Shown here in pieces: positions 10,257-23,800 of a stretch of DNA of 64,000 nt (the first letter of the stretch is position 1; every line of letters starts with the position of its first letter). The DNA comes from Typhlomys cinereus (taxonomy: Eukaryota; Chordata; Mammalia; Rodentia; Platacanthomyidae), in assembly GCA_023101885.1 (NCBI GenBank), contig JALPQD010000640.1, forward strand, positions 609,527-673,526, in the 5' to 3' direction. Both the position numbers and the translations under genes were made by a program. Under the pieces are notes generated by a model. The model saw nothing but the letters and a program-made list of their open reading frames with translations. It was not told the DNA's origin and ran no database searches.

Positions 10257-13200
10257 TGACAAACACAGCCTTTGATATCATAACCTCACCAGTGTCACTG
10301 TCATGAATTAGGTTCATCACTGACATCATTGCCCCTACCATTGACATCATAGACTCACTGACATCTTTCTCACCACTGATATTCAAGCCTTATTGTGATA
10401 TCACACCTTCACCAGTGACATTACGACTCATTGTGACATCAGCCTCACCACTAAGATCACAGCCTCTCTGTGCTATCCAAACCTATACAATGACATCACA
10501 TCACCATGACATCACAGCCAGACCTCTGACATCACATCCTCGCTGTGACATGACAGGCTAACCTCTGAAATCACAGCATCAGTGACACCAAGGACATCCA
10601 GCCTCACCTTGCTATGACACCACAGACTCATCACTGACATCTCAGTTTCACAGTCACATGACAGCCTCATCAGTGACACCACAGCATCCCTGGGCATCAG
10701 AGCCTCACTAGTAGCATTCCAGCCTCACTGGGACACCTCAGCCTCATCACTGACATCAGGATCACTTCTGACATTACAGAGTAACCACTGAAATCTCAGC
10801 CAAACTGTGATGTCATAGTCTATCACCACTGATATCACAGCCTCACTGTGATATCACACCATCATGGTACTACTACAGCCTCACAGTGACATCACAGCCA
10901 CTCCTCTAACATCCTAGCCTCAGTGTGACTTCACAGCCTCACTACTGATGTCCTAACCTCACTGTGAAATCACAGCATCACCCCTGATGTCACAGCCTTA
11001 CTGACATCTCACAAAATCAGACCTGATATCAGAGCCTCACTGTGACATCACAATGCCACAGTGACTTCACAATCTGCCTACTGAAACCACAGGCTCTCCT
11101 GTTACATCATAGCCTCATTGTGACATCAATCTTGCTGGTGACATCACATCCTCACTTTCACTTCACAGCTTCCAAAGGGATATCACCTCATGGTGACATG
11201 ACAGCCCACAGTGACATACAACTTTCACAATGGCATCAAAACTTCAGTATGACATCACGGCCTCTCCAGTGACAGCACAGCCTCATCTGCGACATCAGCG
11301 TTGCCATTGACATTAGTCAGAATACTGACATCACTGCCACACCAGAGACAACACAGCCTTTGACATCGCAGCCTCACCAGACTCACTGTCATGTAATAGG
11401 TTCAACATTTTCAACTTAGCCTCACAGTAACATCATAGACTCATTATGACATCTTTCTCACCACAGACATTCCAGACTTATTGTGACATCAGAGCTTCAC
11501 AAGTAACATCACAGCCTCATCATGACATCAGCCTTACCTCCAACATCACAGCTTTACTGTGCCATTCAAATCTCTCTAGTGACATCACAACATCATTGTG
11601 TCCTCACAGTGAAATCAGAACCACACTGTTCTCACATCCTCACTGTGACTGTGCCATCACAGTGACACTGTGACATCAAAAATTCACTGTGACATCAGCC
11701 TTGCTATTTACATCACAGCCTCAATGTGACACTACAGCCTCAACTCTGAAGTCATAGCCTCACTGTGACATCCCATCCTCGATGTGACATCACAGCCTCA
11801 CCACTGATATCATAGTCTTTTTGTGATATCAGCCTTGCCACTGATATCACAATCTCACTGTGACCTCACAGATGCCACCGTGTCATCTCCAACACCCTGT
11901 AACATCAAGGGCTCACTTTTTCACCACAGACATAGTGACATCAAAGCCTCATGGTGGCATTACAGCCTAACCAGTGAAATGCCATCTTCACTGTGATATC
12001 ATACCCTCATCACTCACAGCAGCCTCATTCAATATCACAGCCTAACCACTGAAATAACATCCTCACTGGGTTGTTATAGCCTCACTGTGACATGACAGCC
12101 TCACTATGACATCAGAGGCTCACCTCTGCAATCATTGCCCAACTGTGACATCACAGTATAGACTCAGATATTATAGCCCCATTTTTTCATCACAGCCTCA
12201 CTATGACATCACAGGTTCACCTCTAAAATCATAGCCTCAATGTGCCATCACACGCTCATCAGTGATCCTACCCAGCCTCACTATGTCACGACAACCTCAC
12301 AACTGACCTCATGGACACACTGAAATATGACAGCCTCCCTGTGAAACCATCATTTTGCTATTGACAGTACATCCTCACTGTAACATCACAAATTCCCCAG
12401 TGACATCACAACCTCACATTTACATTTTTAATCTCACAGTGACATTACAGCTTCATTGTGACATCACAGCAATATCGAGCCATCAAAGAATCACTGTGAC
12501 TTAATAGTCACACAACAGACTCACTATGGCATTATGGTCCCATCAGTAATATCTCAGCCTCACTGTGACATCTTAGTCTCATCATTGACATCAGCCTCAC
12601 TGCTACCATCACGGCCTAACAATGAAATCTCACCCAAACTGTGATATCATAGTCTAGCACCATTGATATCACAGCCTCATTATGATATCACTCCTTACAG
12701 TTACATAATCAACTGAAAATGACATCACAGCCTCTCTTCTGACATTACAGTCTCAGTGTGATTTCAAAGCCTCCCCACTGACGTCCAAACTTCACTGTAA
12801 AATCCAAGCATCACCCCTGAGCATCAGCTTCACTGATGTCTCCTGGAATCAGCCTGGACATCAGAGCCTCACTACAACTTCACAGCCTCACAGTGACCTC
12901 ACAACACCCACTGACACCACAGGCTCACTTGTTACATCATAGCCTCATGGTGAAATCAGACTTACCACTGACATCACAATCTCACTGTGAAATCACAACT
13001 TCCCCAGTGATATGACAACCTCACAGTGACATCACAGCCTCATTGTAAATCACAGCCACACCATGCCTTGAAAGCATTATTGTGATATAAACTTCACCTC
13101 TCTCATCAGAGCCTCACTGTGACATTGGAGTCTCATAGTGAAAATACAATCTCAGCAATGACATAGTCTTCCTGTGAAAGCAGTCACTAATGTCATCACA

Positions 13201-14754
13201 ACCTCACTCTGACATCACGGCCAAACTATGCCAACAAAGCCTCACTGTGACATCACAACCAGACTATGACATCACAGTCACACTATGACAGCAGAGCCTC
13301 AATGTGAAATAACAGCCTCACCACTGATATGACAAGCTCACCGTGATATCACAACCTCACCAGAGACACCACAGCCTCATAGTGACATGATAAACTTACT
13401 GTGGCATCAAAACCTCACCAGTCTTATCACATCATCAATGAGGCATCTCAGCCTCATTTCTCACATCAGTTTCACTTCTGAAATCACAGCCTAACTACTG
13501 ACCTCACTGTTGCACTGTGATATCACAGTCTCACTATGACATCACAATCTCAGTGTGACATCACAGCTTCACTGTGACACCACAGTCTCACTACTGGTAT
13601 CTTACCTAGACTTACTATGACATCACAGCCTCACTACAGAGGTACAGGCTCACAATGATGTGATGGCCTCAGCAGTGACATCATATACAGTGACACCACA
13701 GCCTCACATGTGACATCACTGCCTCATTGTGACATCAATCTTCCCACAGACATCACAGTCTCACAGTGACCTCACTGCATAATTGTGACCTCACAGTTTT
13801 ACCTGTTACATTATAGCCTCATGGTGAAATCAGCCTTGCCACTGACATTACATCTTCTACAGTGACCTCAAAGCCTCACTGTGACATTACAACCTCTCTG
13901 TGACATCACAGCCTATAGTGGCATCACAGACTCACTATGACACAACAGACTAACCTGTGAAATCATAGCATCAGTGACACCATGAACATGCTGCCTAGCC
14001 TCAATATGACACTAGAGATGCATCACTGACATCTCAGGCTCATGGTCACATGGCAGCCTCAACAGTGATACCACAGCCTCTCTGTGGCATCACAGCCTCA
14101 ACAGTAACATCCCAGCCTGACTGTAACATCTTAGCCTCATTTCTTACATCAGCCTCACTTCTAACATTACAGCCTAACCACTGATATCTCAGCCATACAG
14201 TGATGTCATATTCTATCCCCACTGATATATCATCACTGTGATATCAGCCTCATGTGATATTACAAACTCACAGCAACATCACCAACTCACAATGACAACA
14301 CAGCCTTTCCTGTGACATCACAGCCTCAGTGTGACTACACAGCCTCACCACTGATGTACTAACCACACTGTGAGATCCAAGTATCACCGCTGACATCACA
14401 GCCTCACTGACATCTCATGGAATCAGCCCTGACATTAGAGCCTCACTGCAACACCAAAGCCTCAGTCTTTTCACTGACATCGCAGCTTTACTGTGACATC
14501 ACAGCTTCCACATTGATGTCACCTCACAGTGACATGATATCCCACAGTGACATACAACCTTCACAGTGACATTACAGCCTCAGTGTGACCTCACGGTATC
14601 ACCAGTGATAGCACAGCCTCACCTGTGACATCAGCGTCACCACTAACATTAGTCAGAACACTGACATCATTGCCACACCTGTGACAACACAGCCTTTGCC
14701 ATCACAGCCTCACCAGTCTCACTGTCGCGTAATAGGTTCACCACTGACATCATA
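10257..14754 (+). repeat. Satellite array, orientation B (second segment)
   Basis: B-orientation monomers with two HOR passes visible through the marker TAATAGGTTCA at 11394 and 14730. The block 'catctttctcacca.gacattccag.cttattgtgacatc' follows the first marker at 11450. The same block order is seen in later B segments. No other sequence is embedded. Confidence 0.92.
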
Positions 14755-15513
14755 GTGGAGATACATTATGCATTGATGGTTATGCATTGCTAACCTTAAC
14801 AGCACAAAGAGAGAAACAAGGAAAGGGGAAGGGAAAGTGGCCACCTGCACACCTTCAGGAACCATACACACAGGAAAACAAAACCAAAGGGGCCGCTCAC
14901 CAAACTTTACCAGAGTGGTTATCTCATCTATGTCAATGGTGGCACCACCCTATGTTGTAGCACCACCAACTACGGCCATGCACCTTCACCCAAGGAATTG
15001 AGAAAAGGCTATCAATCTGGGGGCATAAGGCCCAGGGGAGTAATGAACTCCTGAAGTCCCTCATTAAGCACAGGACGCTTAGATCCCAAACACTTCTGCA
15101 TATGTCCTGCACTAGGTCTTTCCTTGGATGTTGATTACTAATTTAGGTTCTAGTTGTTGCTTTTTATCTTCTGCATTCTTTCACCTTGTCTGCTCACCTC
15201 CTAGTAATCTCTGCTCCATTAGGGAAACTTTCCTTTCTCCATTATGGATAATTTACTGCCCCATCAGGAGGCACCTCAACTGACTGCCCTTAAGGCTCTA
15301 CTAGACTTACATAGGATCAAAGTGAAACCATAGGACTTACAAGATTTTAGGGAGGAAGATTTAATCTTAGCTCCTTGGATTTCCCTAGAAAATATCTGGG
15401 ACGCACAGATTTGGATGGGAGTGCTCTTCCTGGCCTGTAAAAGGGAACTCCACCCCCTTGCTGGGCTCTCGGCAGCTAGTATGGAAGGGAGTCTGGTCCA
15501 GCCAGGCACAACC
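14755..15513 (+). mobile_element. ERV2-type 5' region and gag start (remnant, part 1)
   Basis: Non-satellite DNA begins right after satellite 'gacatcatag'. Positions 14755-15222 are about 80% similar by eye to 31699-32253, and this part is leader or LTR-like. It is followed by a degraded gag start at 15244. The gag reading continues after the opposite-strand LTR at 15514. No intact 5' LTR/PBS pair could be delimited. Confidence 0.62.
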
Positions 15514-15522
15514 TGGGTCTGA
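15244..15522 (+). pseudogene. gag matrix remnant of an ERV2 (beta-type) retrovirus
   Basis: A frame opening with ATG at 15244 encodes a matrix-like N-terminus. A leucine-rich helix contains 'LTALKALLDLH', then 'IKVKP', an in-frame TAG (15331-15333), then 'DLQDF' and, further on, 'APWI' and 'IWMGVLFLACK'. This order resembles the N-terminal matrix helices of betaretroviral and IAP-type Gag. The frame runs into the LTR inserted from 15514 and ends at a TGA there. The nonsense codon and the insertion make it non-functional. The assignment is from motif pattern only. Confidence 0.6.
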
Positions 15523-15940
15523 GCAGGATGATGACTGTTGATGGTCCAGACCCTCTTCACCACCGGGGAAAGACACACCAGGCCGGGAGCTCTGTCGAAG
15601 CAGGAACCAACTTTATTGCAACAGTCAAGCCCTTATATACCCCACCCGACGTCCCATAAGTCCTAGCATGAGTCTTTGCTGATTGGCCTTCTCAGCTAGG
15701 CAGTTTAAAGGCACCAACTATAGAAGGTGTAGTTTCGCGAGATTTGTAGTCTCGTGAGATTATTATGGGCTAGTGGGTCATTACCATGAGCCAGTTGCTG
15801 TTGCAACCTAAGGTTATATTGCATCAGCCACAACGCTGTGCTGAATCATGTTGGTGAGGCAGCTTAAACAGGTTATGAAACTCTAGCCAGCCTCAGGAAG
15901 TTCCTACAGGCCTTGTCCAGGGTCTCAACGAGGCCCAACA
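15514..15940 (-). mobile_element. ERV LTR inserted antisense in the gag remnant
   Basis: Read on the minus strand the LTR begins TGTTGGGCCTCGTTGAG and ends near CAGACCCA. It has a TATA-like box (TATATAAG, plus coordinates 15633-15640) and an AATAAA signal (15612-15617) close downstream, the usual short-R layout. It matches the 3' LTR of the ERV at 40641-40954 ('tgaaactctagcca.gc', 'ggaagttcc', 'caactttatt') and shares another stretch ('ccccacccga', 'gcgtgagtctttgctga') with the LTR at 50450. All three lie on the minus strand. The next bases after 15940 (cccctttt) read aaaagggg on the minus strand, so some polypurine tract could remain. Confidence 0.8.
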
Positions 15941-16410
15941 CCCCTTTTGTTCCCATCATCCTCAGCATCATAGCAAGCCTTAAAGGATACTCCACTGAGG
16001 AAGTGACTAATTGATTTCCAAAAGCTTATCAAGCAACAGGAAAGGATAAATTCACAGAGAGAAGAGAGAGAAAGACAACGGAAAATGGTAGCAAAGTGGA
16101 AACCTCCTGCCATTGGTAAGGGCTCCTCTCAGGAGGAATGTAGAGCAGTGGCTGCTGCAGAAATGATGGAAGAGTTGCATAGCCTGGACCCATGATGAAT
16201 TGTTAGAAGCCAGGTTTACTGGAGTTGGTGTTAGTAAGGGGCCACACAATAGTGAGTCTGTAAGAAACTCGTCCTCTGCCTGCTCCTTACCGCTTGCCTC
16301 CTGGGGTCTGGGTAGTGACCCTGCACCTGCTCACCCCCTCACCTCATGCCCACGATGTCCCTCCCAAATTCCCCCTCCTTTCCCCGGCTTTTCCAGTAGG
16401 GATTAGGAAA
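15941..16410 (+). mobile_element. ERV2 remnant, part 2 (downstream gag-like sequence)
   Basis: This is the non-satellite continuation after the antisense LTR. It includes a glutamate/arginine/lysine-rich segment (16020-16100) and, in the frame from 16200, a proline/serine-rich stretch ending 'PPPFPGFSSRD' (to 16406). Proline-rich linkers are common in Gag between matrix and capsid, so I read it as decayed gag. Several stops and frame changes are present. Satellite resumes at 'caaccagtgacaacatag' in the HOR phase expected if the ERV simply interrupted it. Confidence 0.5.
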
Positions 16411-17583
16411 CAACCAGTGACAACATAGACTCATTATGACATCTTTCTCACCACTGACATTCCAGACTTATTGTGACATCACAACTTCACCAGTGACATC
16501 CCAGCCTCATTGTAATATCAGCCTCACCACTAACATCACAGCCTCACTGTGCCATCCAAACCTCTCCAGTGACATCACAACATCACTGTGTCATCAAAAC
16601 CTTACTGCAATATCATATTCACCCTGTATCCTCGCAGCCTCACTGTGACATTACATCCTGACAGTGCCATCACAGCCTCACTGGGACATCACAAACTCAC
16701 TGTGACATCAGGCTTGCTTCTGAATAATGGGCTCATGGTGACATCAAAACCAAACCTCTGACATAGCTTTACTGTGACATCACAGACTCAATGTCACTTC
16801 ACAGGATCACCACTGACATCAGAGCCTTACTGTGATATCAGGCTTGCCACTGACTTTGCATTCTCTCTGTGAACTCACAGCCTCCACCATGATATCACCA
16901 ACTCCCTGTGATATCAAGGGCTCAGGGTGACACCACAGCCACACCGTCACATCAAAGCTTCATGGTGGCATCACAGTCTCACCCAGTGACATGCCAGCAT
17001 CACTGTAACATCATATGCCCAATGCTTATATCAGCCTCATTCTGATATAAGTGAAAACACATAATCATTGTGATGTCACAGGTTCACTCCACTGACATCA
17101 CAGCCTCAATGTGACATCACAGCATGACTAAGAAACAAAATACAAGGACTGTGACATCAAAGTCTCACCTCTGAAGTTATAGCCTCATTGTGACAAGACA
17201 GCCTCACTATGACATCAAAGGCTCACTTCTGAAATCATTGCCCAACTGTGACATCACAGCATTGACTCAGATATTATAGCCTCCCTGTTTCACCACAGCT
17301 TCACTATGACATCACAGGCTCACCTCTGAAATCATAGCCTCAATGCACCATCACACCCTCATCAGTGACATTCTACCCAGCCTCACTAAGTCACCACAAC
17401 CTCATGACTGACCTCTTGGACACACGGTAGCATGACAGCCTCCCTGTGACATCACAATGTTACTATTGACATCACAAGTGCACTTTGATATCACAACATC
17501 TCCAGTGACACCACAATCTCACAGTGACATCACAGCCTCATTGTGACATCACAGCTATACCATGCCATCAAAACATCACTGTG
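16411..17583 (+). repeat. Satellite array, orientation B (third segment)
   Basis: It starts with the HOR block 'catctttctcaccactgac' (16440), which elsewhere follows the TAATAGGTTCA marker, so the ERV at 14755-16410 sits cleanly between two adjacent HOR blocks. It ends at the SINE target 'atcactgtg' (17575-17583). Confidence 0.92.
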
Positions 17584-17801
17584 GGGCTGGAGAGGTGGCT
17601 CAGGGGTTAAGCCTCCGCCTTGCAGGCGGAAGGTCCTGAGCTCGGATCCCAGATCCCACGTATAGACGCCAGGCGGAAGCGGGGGCGGCCTGCGCTTCTG
17701 GTTCTGGTAGGGCGGAGCCTGTGAATCCCGGGGCAGAAGGAGGTGGAGGCGTCCATGGTGGTTCGCGAATTCATCCGTGGTTCTACAGACACACACACAC
17801 A

Positions 17802-17842
<41 letters not shown>

Positions 17843-17899
17843 GCGCGCGCACATACACACAGTTGAATAAATAATAATAATAATAAAAATTTAAAAAAA
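17584..17899 (+). mobile_element. Full-length B2/ID-like SINE
   Basis: It starts GGGCTGGAGAGGTGGCTCAG, a tRNA-derived head shared in form with rodent B2 and ID SINEs. An A-box-like 'tggctcaggggttaag' and a B-box-like 'gagctcggatccc' form the internal RNA polymerase III promoter. A family-specific body follows, then (AC)n at about 17788-17839 with a CGCGCGC interruption, then an AATAA-rich A tail. Target duplication ATCACTGTG lies at 17575-17583 and 17900-17908. This copy is CpG-rich and much closer to the inferred consensus than those at 882 and 10044, so it is the youngest of the three. The 83- and 133-residue antisense frames over it are repeat translations. Confidence 0.9.
17788..17859. 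repeat. (CA)n microsatellite in SINE tail
   Basis: A run of about 28 AC dinucleotides is broken by 'at' and by 'gacgcgcgcgc'. This alternating purine-pyrimidine DNA is Z-DNA-prone and likely length-polymorphic. Confidence 0.95.
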
Positions 17900-20800
17900 A
17901 TCACTGTGACATAAAGCTTAGCTTCTGACATAATAACCTCACGGTAACTTTACAGCCTCAGTTTGACACAATAAGCTCACTGTGACATTAGAACTTCACC
18001 AGTGACAATACAGCTTCACCAATGAAATAGTCTCCCTGTGAAAGTAGTCACTACTGACATCACAAACTCATTGTGCCATCACAACCACACAGTGATATCC
18101 CAACCACACTGCCAGCACAGCCTCATTGTAACTTCAAAGCCTCACCACTGATATGACAGGCTCACAGTGACCTCACAGCCTCTCCTCTGACATCGCAATG
18201 ACCTCATAGCATGCCCCCTGAAACCACAAGCTCACCTGCCACATCATAGCCTCATCACTGACATCACACCCTCACTGTGACATCACAGCTCCCAGAGTGA
18301 TATCACCCATGGTAACATAACAGACCACAATGACATACAAACTTCACATGACATCACAGCCTGTGTGACATCACAGCCTCAAAAGTGGCAGCAAAGCCTC
18401 TATTATGACATCTGCATGACAACTGATATTAGGCAGAATACTGATATCACTCCCATACCAGTGACAACATAGCCTTTCACATCACAGCTTCACCAGTGTC
18501 ACTGTCATGTAATAGGTTCAACACTGACAGCATAGCCTCACCTTTGACATCATAGTCTCACTATGATATTTTTCCCACCCCTGACATTCCAGCCTTATTG
18601 TGACATCAAATCTTCAACATTGACAGTACAGCCTCATTGAGACAGCGGCATCACCACTAACATCACAGCCTCATTGAGCCATCCAAACCTCTCCAGCGAC
18701 ATCACAACATCACTGTGTCATCATAGCATCGCTGTGACATCATAGGCATACTTTGTTCTCATAGCCACACTGTGACATGACAAATTGATAGTAACATCAC
18801 AACCTCACTGAGACATAAAAAACTCACTGTATCATCAGCCTTGCACTGACATAATAGGCTCATTGTGACATCACATAGGCACTTCTGACATAGCCTCTCT
18901 TTGATGTCACAGCCACATAATGACATCACAGCTTCACAGAGATATCACAGCCTCATTGTATCATGACAGCCTCATTTCTGACATCACAGTCTCACTGTGA
19001 CATAACAGGCTAAATTCTGAAATCTTAGCCTCAGTGACACCTTGGACCACTTGACTAGCTAGCCTTGCTATGATACCACATCCTTATCACTGGCAACTCA
19101 GTCTTACGGTCACGTGACAGTATCAACAGTGACACCACAGCCTCGCTATAGATTCATAGCCTCAACAGTAACATCTCAGCCTCACTGTGATATCTCAGCC
19201 TCATCACTGACATAAGCCTCACTTCTGACATCACAGTCTAACCACTGAAATCTCAGCCAAACTGTGATGTCATAGTCAATCACACTGAAATCACAGCCGA
19301 ACTGTGATGTCGCAACCTCATGGTAACATCACTGCCTCACAGTGACAACATAGACTTTCCTGTGACATCACAGCCTCAGTGTGACTGCACAACCTCACCA
19401 CTGTGAAATCCAAGCATCACCCCTGACATCACAGCTTCATTGTGTCATCACAGGTTCACCCCTGATATGAGAGGCTCAAAGTGACATCACAGCCTCTCCT
19501 CTAACATCACAGACTCAGTGTAAATGAACAGCCTCACTGACGATCTAACTTCACTGTGAAATCCACCATCATCCCTGATGTCACATCCTCACTGACATCT
19601 CATAGAATCAGTCCTGACATCAGAGCTTCACTAAAAGATCACAGCCTCACAATCACCTCACAACCTGCCCATTGACACCACAGGCTCACCTGTAATATTA
19701 TAGCCTCATTCTGACAACAGTCTTGCCACTGAAATCACAGCCTCACTGTGAGATCACAGCTTCCAGAGTTATATCACCTCACAATGATATGAGAGCCCAC
19801 AGTGACATACAACATTCACAATGACATCACAACCTCAGTGTGACATCACAAGCTCTCTCTGATGGCACATACTCACAGTGACATTACAGCTTTACAGTGA
19901 TATCACAGCCTCACTGTGGCATTATAGCCTCATTTCTCACATCATAGCCTCACTGTAACATCCCAGCCTCACCTCTGACATCACAGTCTCACTGTGACAT
20001 AACCAGCTGACCTCTGAAATTGTAACATCAATGACACCACAGATATTTTACCTAGCCTCATTATGACACTACAGCCTCATTACTGACAACTCAGGCTCAT
20101 GGTCGCATGACAGCCTCAACAGTGACATCACAGCATCACTGTGGCATCACACCCTCACCAATAAAGTCCCAGCCTCACTGTGACATCTCAGCCTCATCAC
20201 TGACATCAGCGTCACTTCTGACATCACAGCCTAATCACTGAAATCACAGCTGAACTGTGTTGTCATAGTCTATCACCACTGATATCACAGCCTCACTGTG
20301 ATATCACAACCTCACAGTAACATCACAGTCCCACAGTGACATCAGAGCCTCATTTTGACACAATAAACTCACTCTGACATTACAGCCTCACCATTGCCAA
20401 TACAGCCTAACAAATTACATAGACTCCTTGTGAAACCACAGTCACTACTGACATCACAACCTTACTGTGTCATGAGAGCCTCACTGTGACATCACAGTCA
20501 CACTGTACCAGCACAGCCTCACTGTGACATCACAGCCTCACCAGTGATATGACAGGTTCACCTTGAAATCACAGTGTCACCCGTGACACCACAGTCTTAG
20601 ATTCACAGTAACATGACAGCCTCAACAGTGACACCACAGCCTCGCTGTGGCATCACAGCTTCACTGGGGCATTATAGTCTCATTTCTGACATCACAACCT
20701 CACTGGTAGAGGAGAGCCTCACTGTGACATCACAGCCTCACTTCTGACATTACTCCCTCACTGTGACATCACAGCCTCACATCTGATATCACAGCTTCAC

Positions 20801-23800
20801 TGTGACATCAGTATTGTCACCGACGTCACAGTCTCACTGTGACCTCACAGTCTACATAGTGACATCAATGACTCCCTGTAACAGGTTCATGGTGACACCA
20901 AAGCCTCACTGTTACATCACAGCCTCAACTATGAGGTTATAGCCTATCTGTTTCAACACAGCCTCACTACATCACAGGCTCACCTCTAAAATAAAATCAC
21001 AGTCTCAATTAGGCATCACACCCTCATTCCTGACATCCTACCTAGCCTCAATATGGCTCACCAGCCTCACAACTAAAGTCAGGCTCACTGAAACATGACA
21101 ACCTCCCTGTGACACCACAGTGTCACTGTTGACATCACAAACTCACTGTGTCATCACAACATCTTCAGTGACATTACAGCCTCACAGTGACATTACAGCC
21201 TCACAGTGACATCACAGCCATACCGTGCCATCAAAGCTTCAGGGTGACATAAAGCTTCACCTCAGACATCATTGCCTCACTGTGACATCACAACTGATAT
21301 GACAGGCTCACCATGTTATTACAGCATTACCAATGATACCACAGCCTCATGGTGTCATCATTGCCTCACTGTGGCAGCACAGCCTCTCCAGTTATATCAC
21401 ATCGTTAATGAGATATCTCAGCCTCATCTTTCACATCAGTCTCATTTCTGAAATCACAGCCAAAACACTGACTTCACAGAGGCATTGTGACATCATAGCC
21501 TCATTGTGACATCACAGCCTCACGGTGACATCACAGGTACCCTACTTAGCCTTTCTAGGACATCACACCCTCATCACAGTTAGCACAGGTTCACAGCTAC
21601 ATGACCATCTCAGCAATGACATCATAGTCTTTGACATCATACATAGTGACACCAGAGCCTCAAATGATACATCACTGTCTCACTGTGACATAAATCTTCC
21701 CACACATCTCACAGCCTCACAGTGAACTTACATTCTCACTGTGACTTCACAGTCTACCCTGTTACATCACATACTCACCTGTTACATCATAGCCTCATGG
21801 TGAAATCAGCCTTACCACTGACATAATAGCCTCATGGTGACATCACTTACACACCTCTGACATAGCCTCACTGTGACAGCACAGCCTGAATGTGACTTCA
21901 CAGCATCATCACTTGACATCAGGCTTGTCACTGACATCCTAGTCCCATTGTGACCTCACAGCCTCCACCGTGACATCACCAACACCCTATGACATTAAGG
22001 AGACACCACAGCCACAAGGCAAAATCAAGTCTCATGATGGCATCACAGCTTCACCAGTGACATGCCAGCCTCATTGTGACATCATACCCTCATTGATAAC
22101 ACCAGCATCATTCTTATATCACAGCATAACCACTGAAATCACATCCTCTCTGTGATATCATAGTCACACTCCACTGACATCTCAGCCTCACTGTGATATC
22201 ACATCACTGGTGACAACACAGCCTCACTGTGACATCACAGCCTCACCTCTGAGATTATAGTCACACTGTGACATGACAGCCTAAGTATGATATCACAGAC
22301 TCACCTCTGAAATCATTACCCAACTGAGACATCACAGCCTCAACTCTCACGTTATAGCCTCTCTGTTTCATCACAGCCTCGCTATGACATAACAGGCTCA
22401 CCTCTGAAATCACAGCCTCAATGCGACATCACGCCCTCATCACTGACATCCTACCTGACTTCACTATGGCTTCACTGAATTCACAGGCTCACTGAAAAAA
22501 GACAGCCACCATGTGACACCACAGTGTCGCTATTATTACCTCACAGTGACATCACTTCAATTTGATACAATAAACTAACGTGACATTTGAGCCTCACCAG
22601 TGACAATCAGCTTCACCAATGACATAATCTCCTTTTAAAAACACAGTCACTACTGACATCACAACCTCACTGTGATATCACAGCCATACAGTGTCAACAC
22701 AGCCTCACTGTGACATTACAGTCTCACCAGTGACACAACACCCTCAATGTGAAATCATAACCTCACAGTACCATCACAGCTTCACCAGTTATATCACATC
22801 GTCAATGTGACATCTCAGCCTCATCTCTCATTAGTCTCACTTTTGAAATCACATTTTAACTACTGTCCTCACAGCGATACTCTGACATCACAACCTCATT
22901 TTAGCATTATAGACATATTTTCTGACATCACAGCCTAACAGTAACATCACAGCCACACTGTAACATCACAGCCTCATCACTGGTATCCTATCTAGTATAT
23001 GACAACACAGCCTCACCACAGATAGCAAAGGCTCACATGATGTGACAACCTCAGCAGTGACAGAATTTAACACCATAAACAGTGACAGCACAGCCTCACA
23101 TGTTACATCAGTGCCTCATTGTGACATCAATCTTCCCACAAATATCACAGCCTTACACTGACATCACAGATTCACTAGGACCTCACAGTCTAACATGTTA
23201 CATCATAGTCTCACCTGTTACATAATAGCCTCATTGTGAAATCAGCCTTGCCACTGACATCACATTTTCCACAGTGACCTCACAGCCTCATTGTGACTTC
23301 TCATGCTCTCTGTGATGTCACAGCCTCACTGTGGCATTATAGCCTCATTTCTCACAATACATCAGCCTCACTGTGACATCACAACCTCACCTCTGACATC
23401 ACAGCCTCACTGTGACATCACAGCTTCCAGAGTGCTATCATCTCATGGTGATATGACAGTCCACAGTGACATACAACCTTCACAGTGAAATCACTGACTC
23501 AGTGTGACATCACAGCCTTACCTGTGATATCAGCGTCACCACTTACATTAGTCAGAACACTAAACTAACTGCCACACCAGGTAAAACATGGCCTTTGACG
23601 TCACAGTCTCACAAGTGTCACTGTCATGTAATAGGTTCACCACAGATATCATAGACTCACCAGTGACATCATAGACTCATTATTACATCTTTCTCTCCAC
23701 TCACATTCCAGCCTTATTGTGACATCATACCTTCTCCAGTGAGATTACACCCTCATTGTGACATCAACCTCACCACTAACATCATAGCCTCACCGTACCA

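Noticed and set aside
17584..17660. tRNA gene
   Set aside because: A- and B-box-like motifs are present, but this is the head of a SINE with body, tail and target duplication.
17530..17931. 133-residue minus-strand frame with valine/cysteine run
   Set aside because: It is antisense SINE plus (CA)n translation (VCVCVC). No independent coding evidence.
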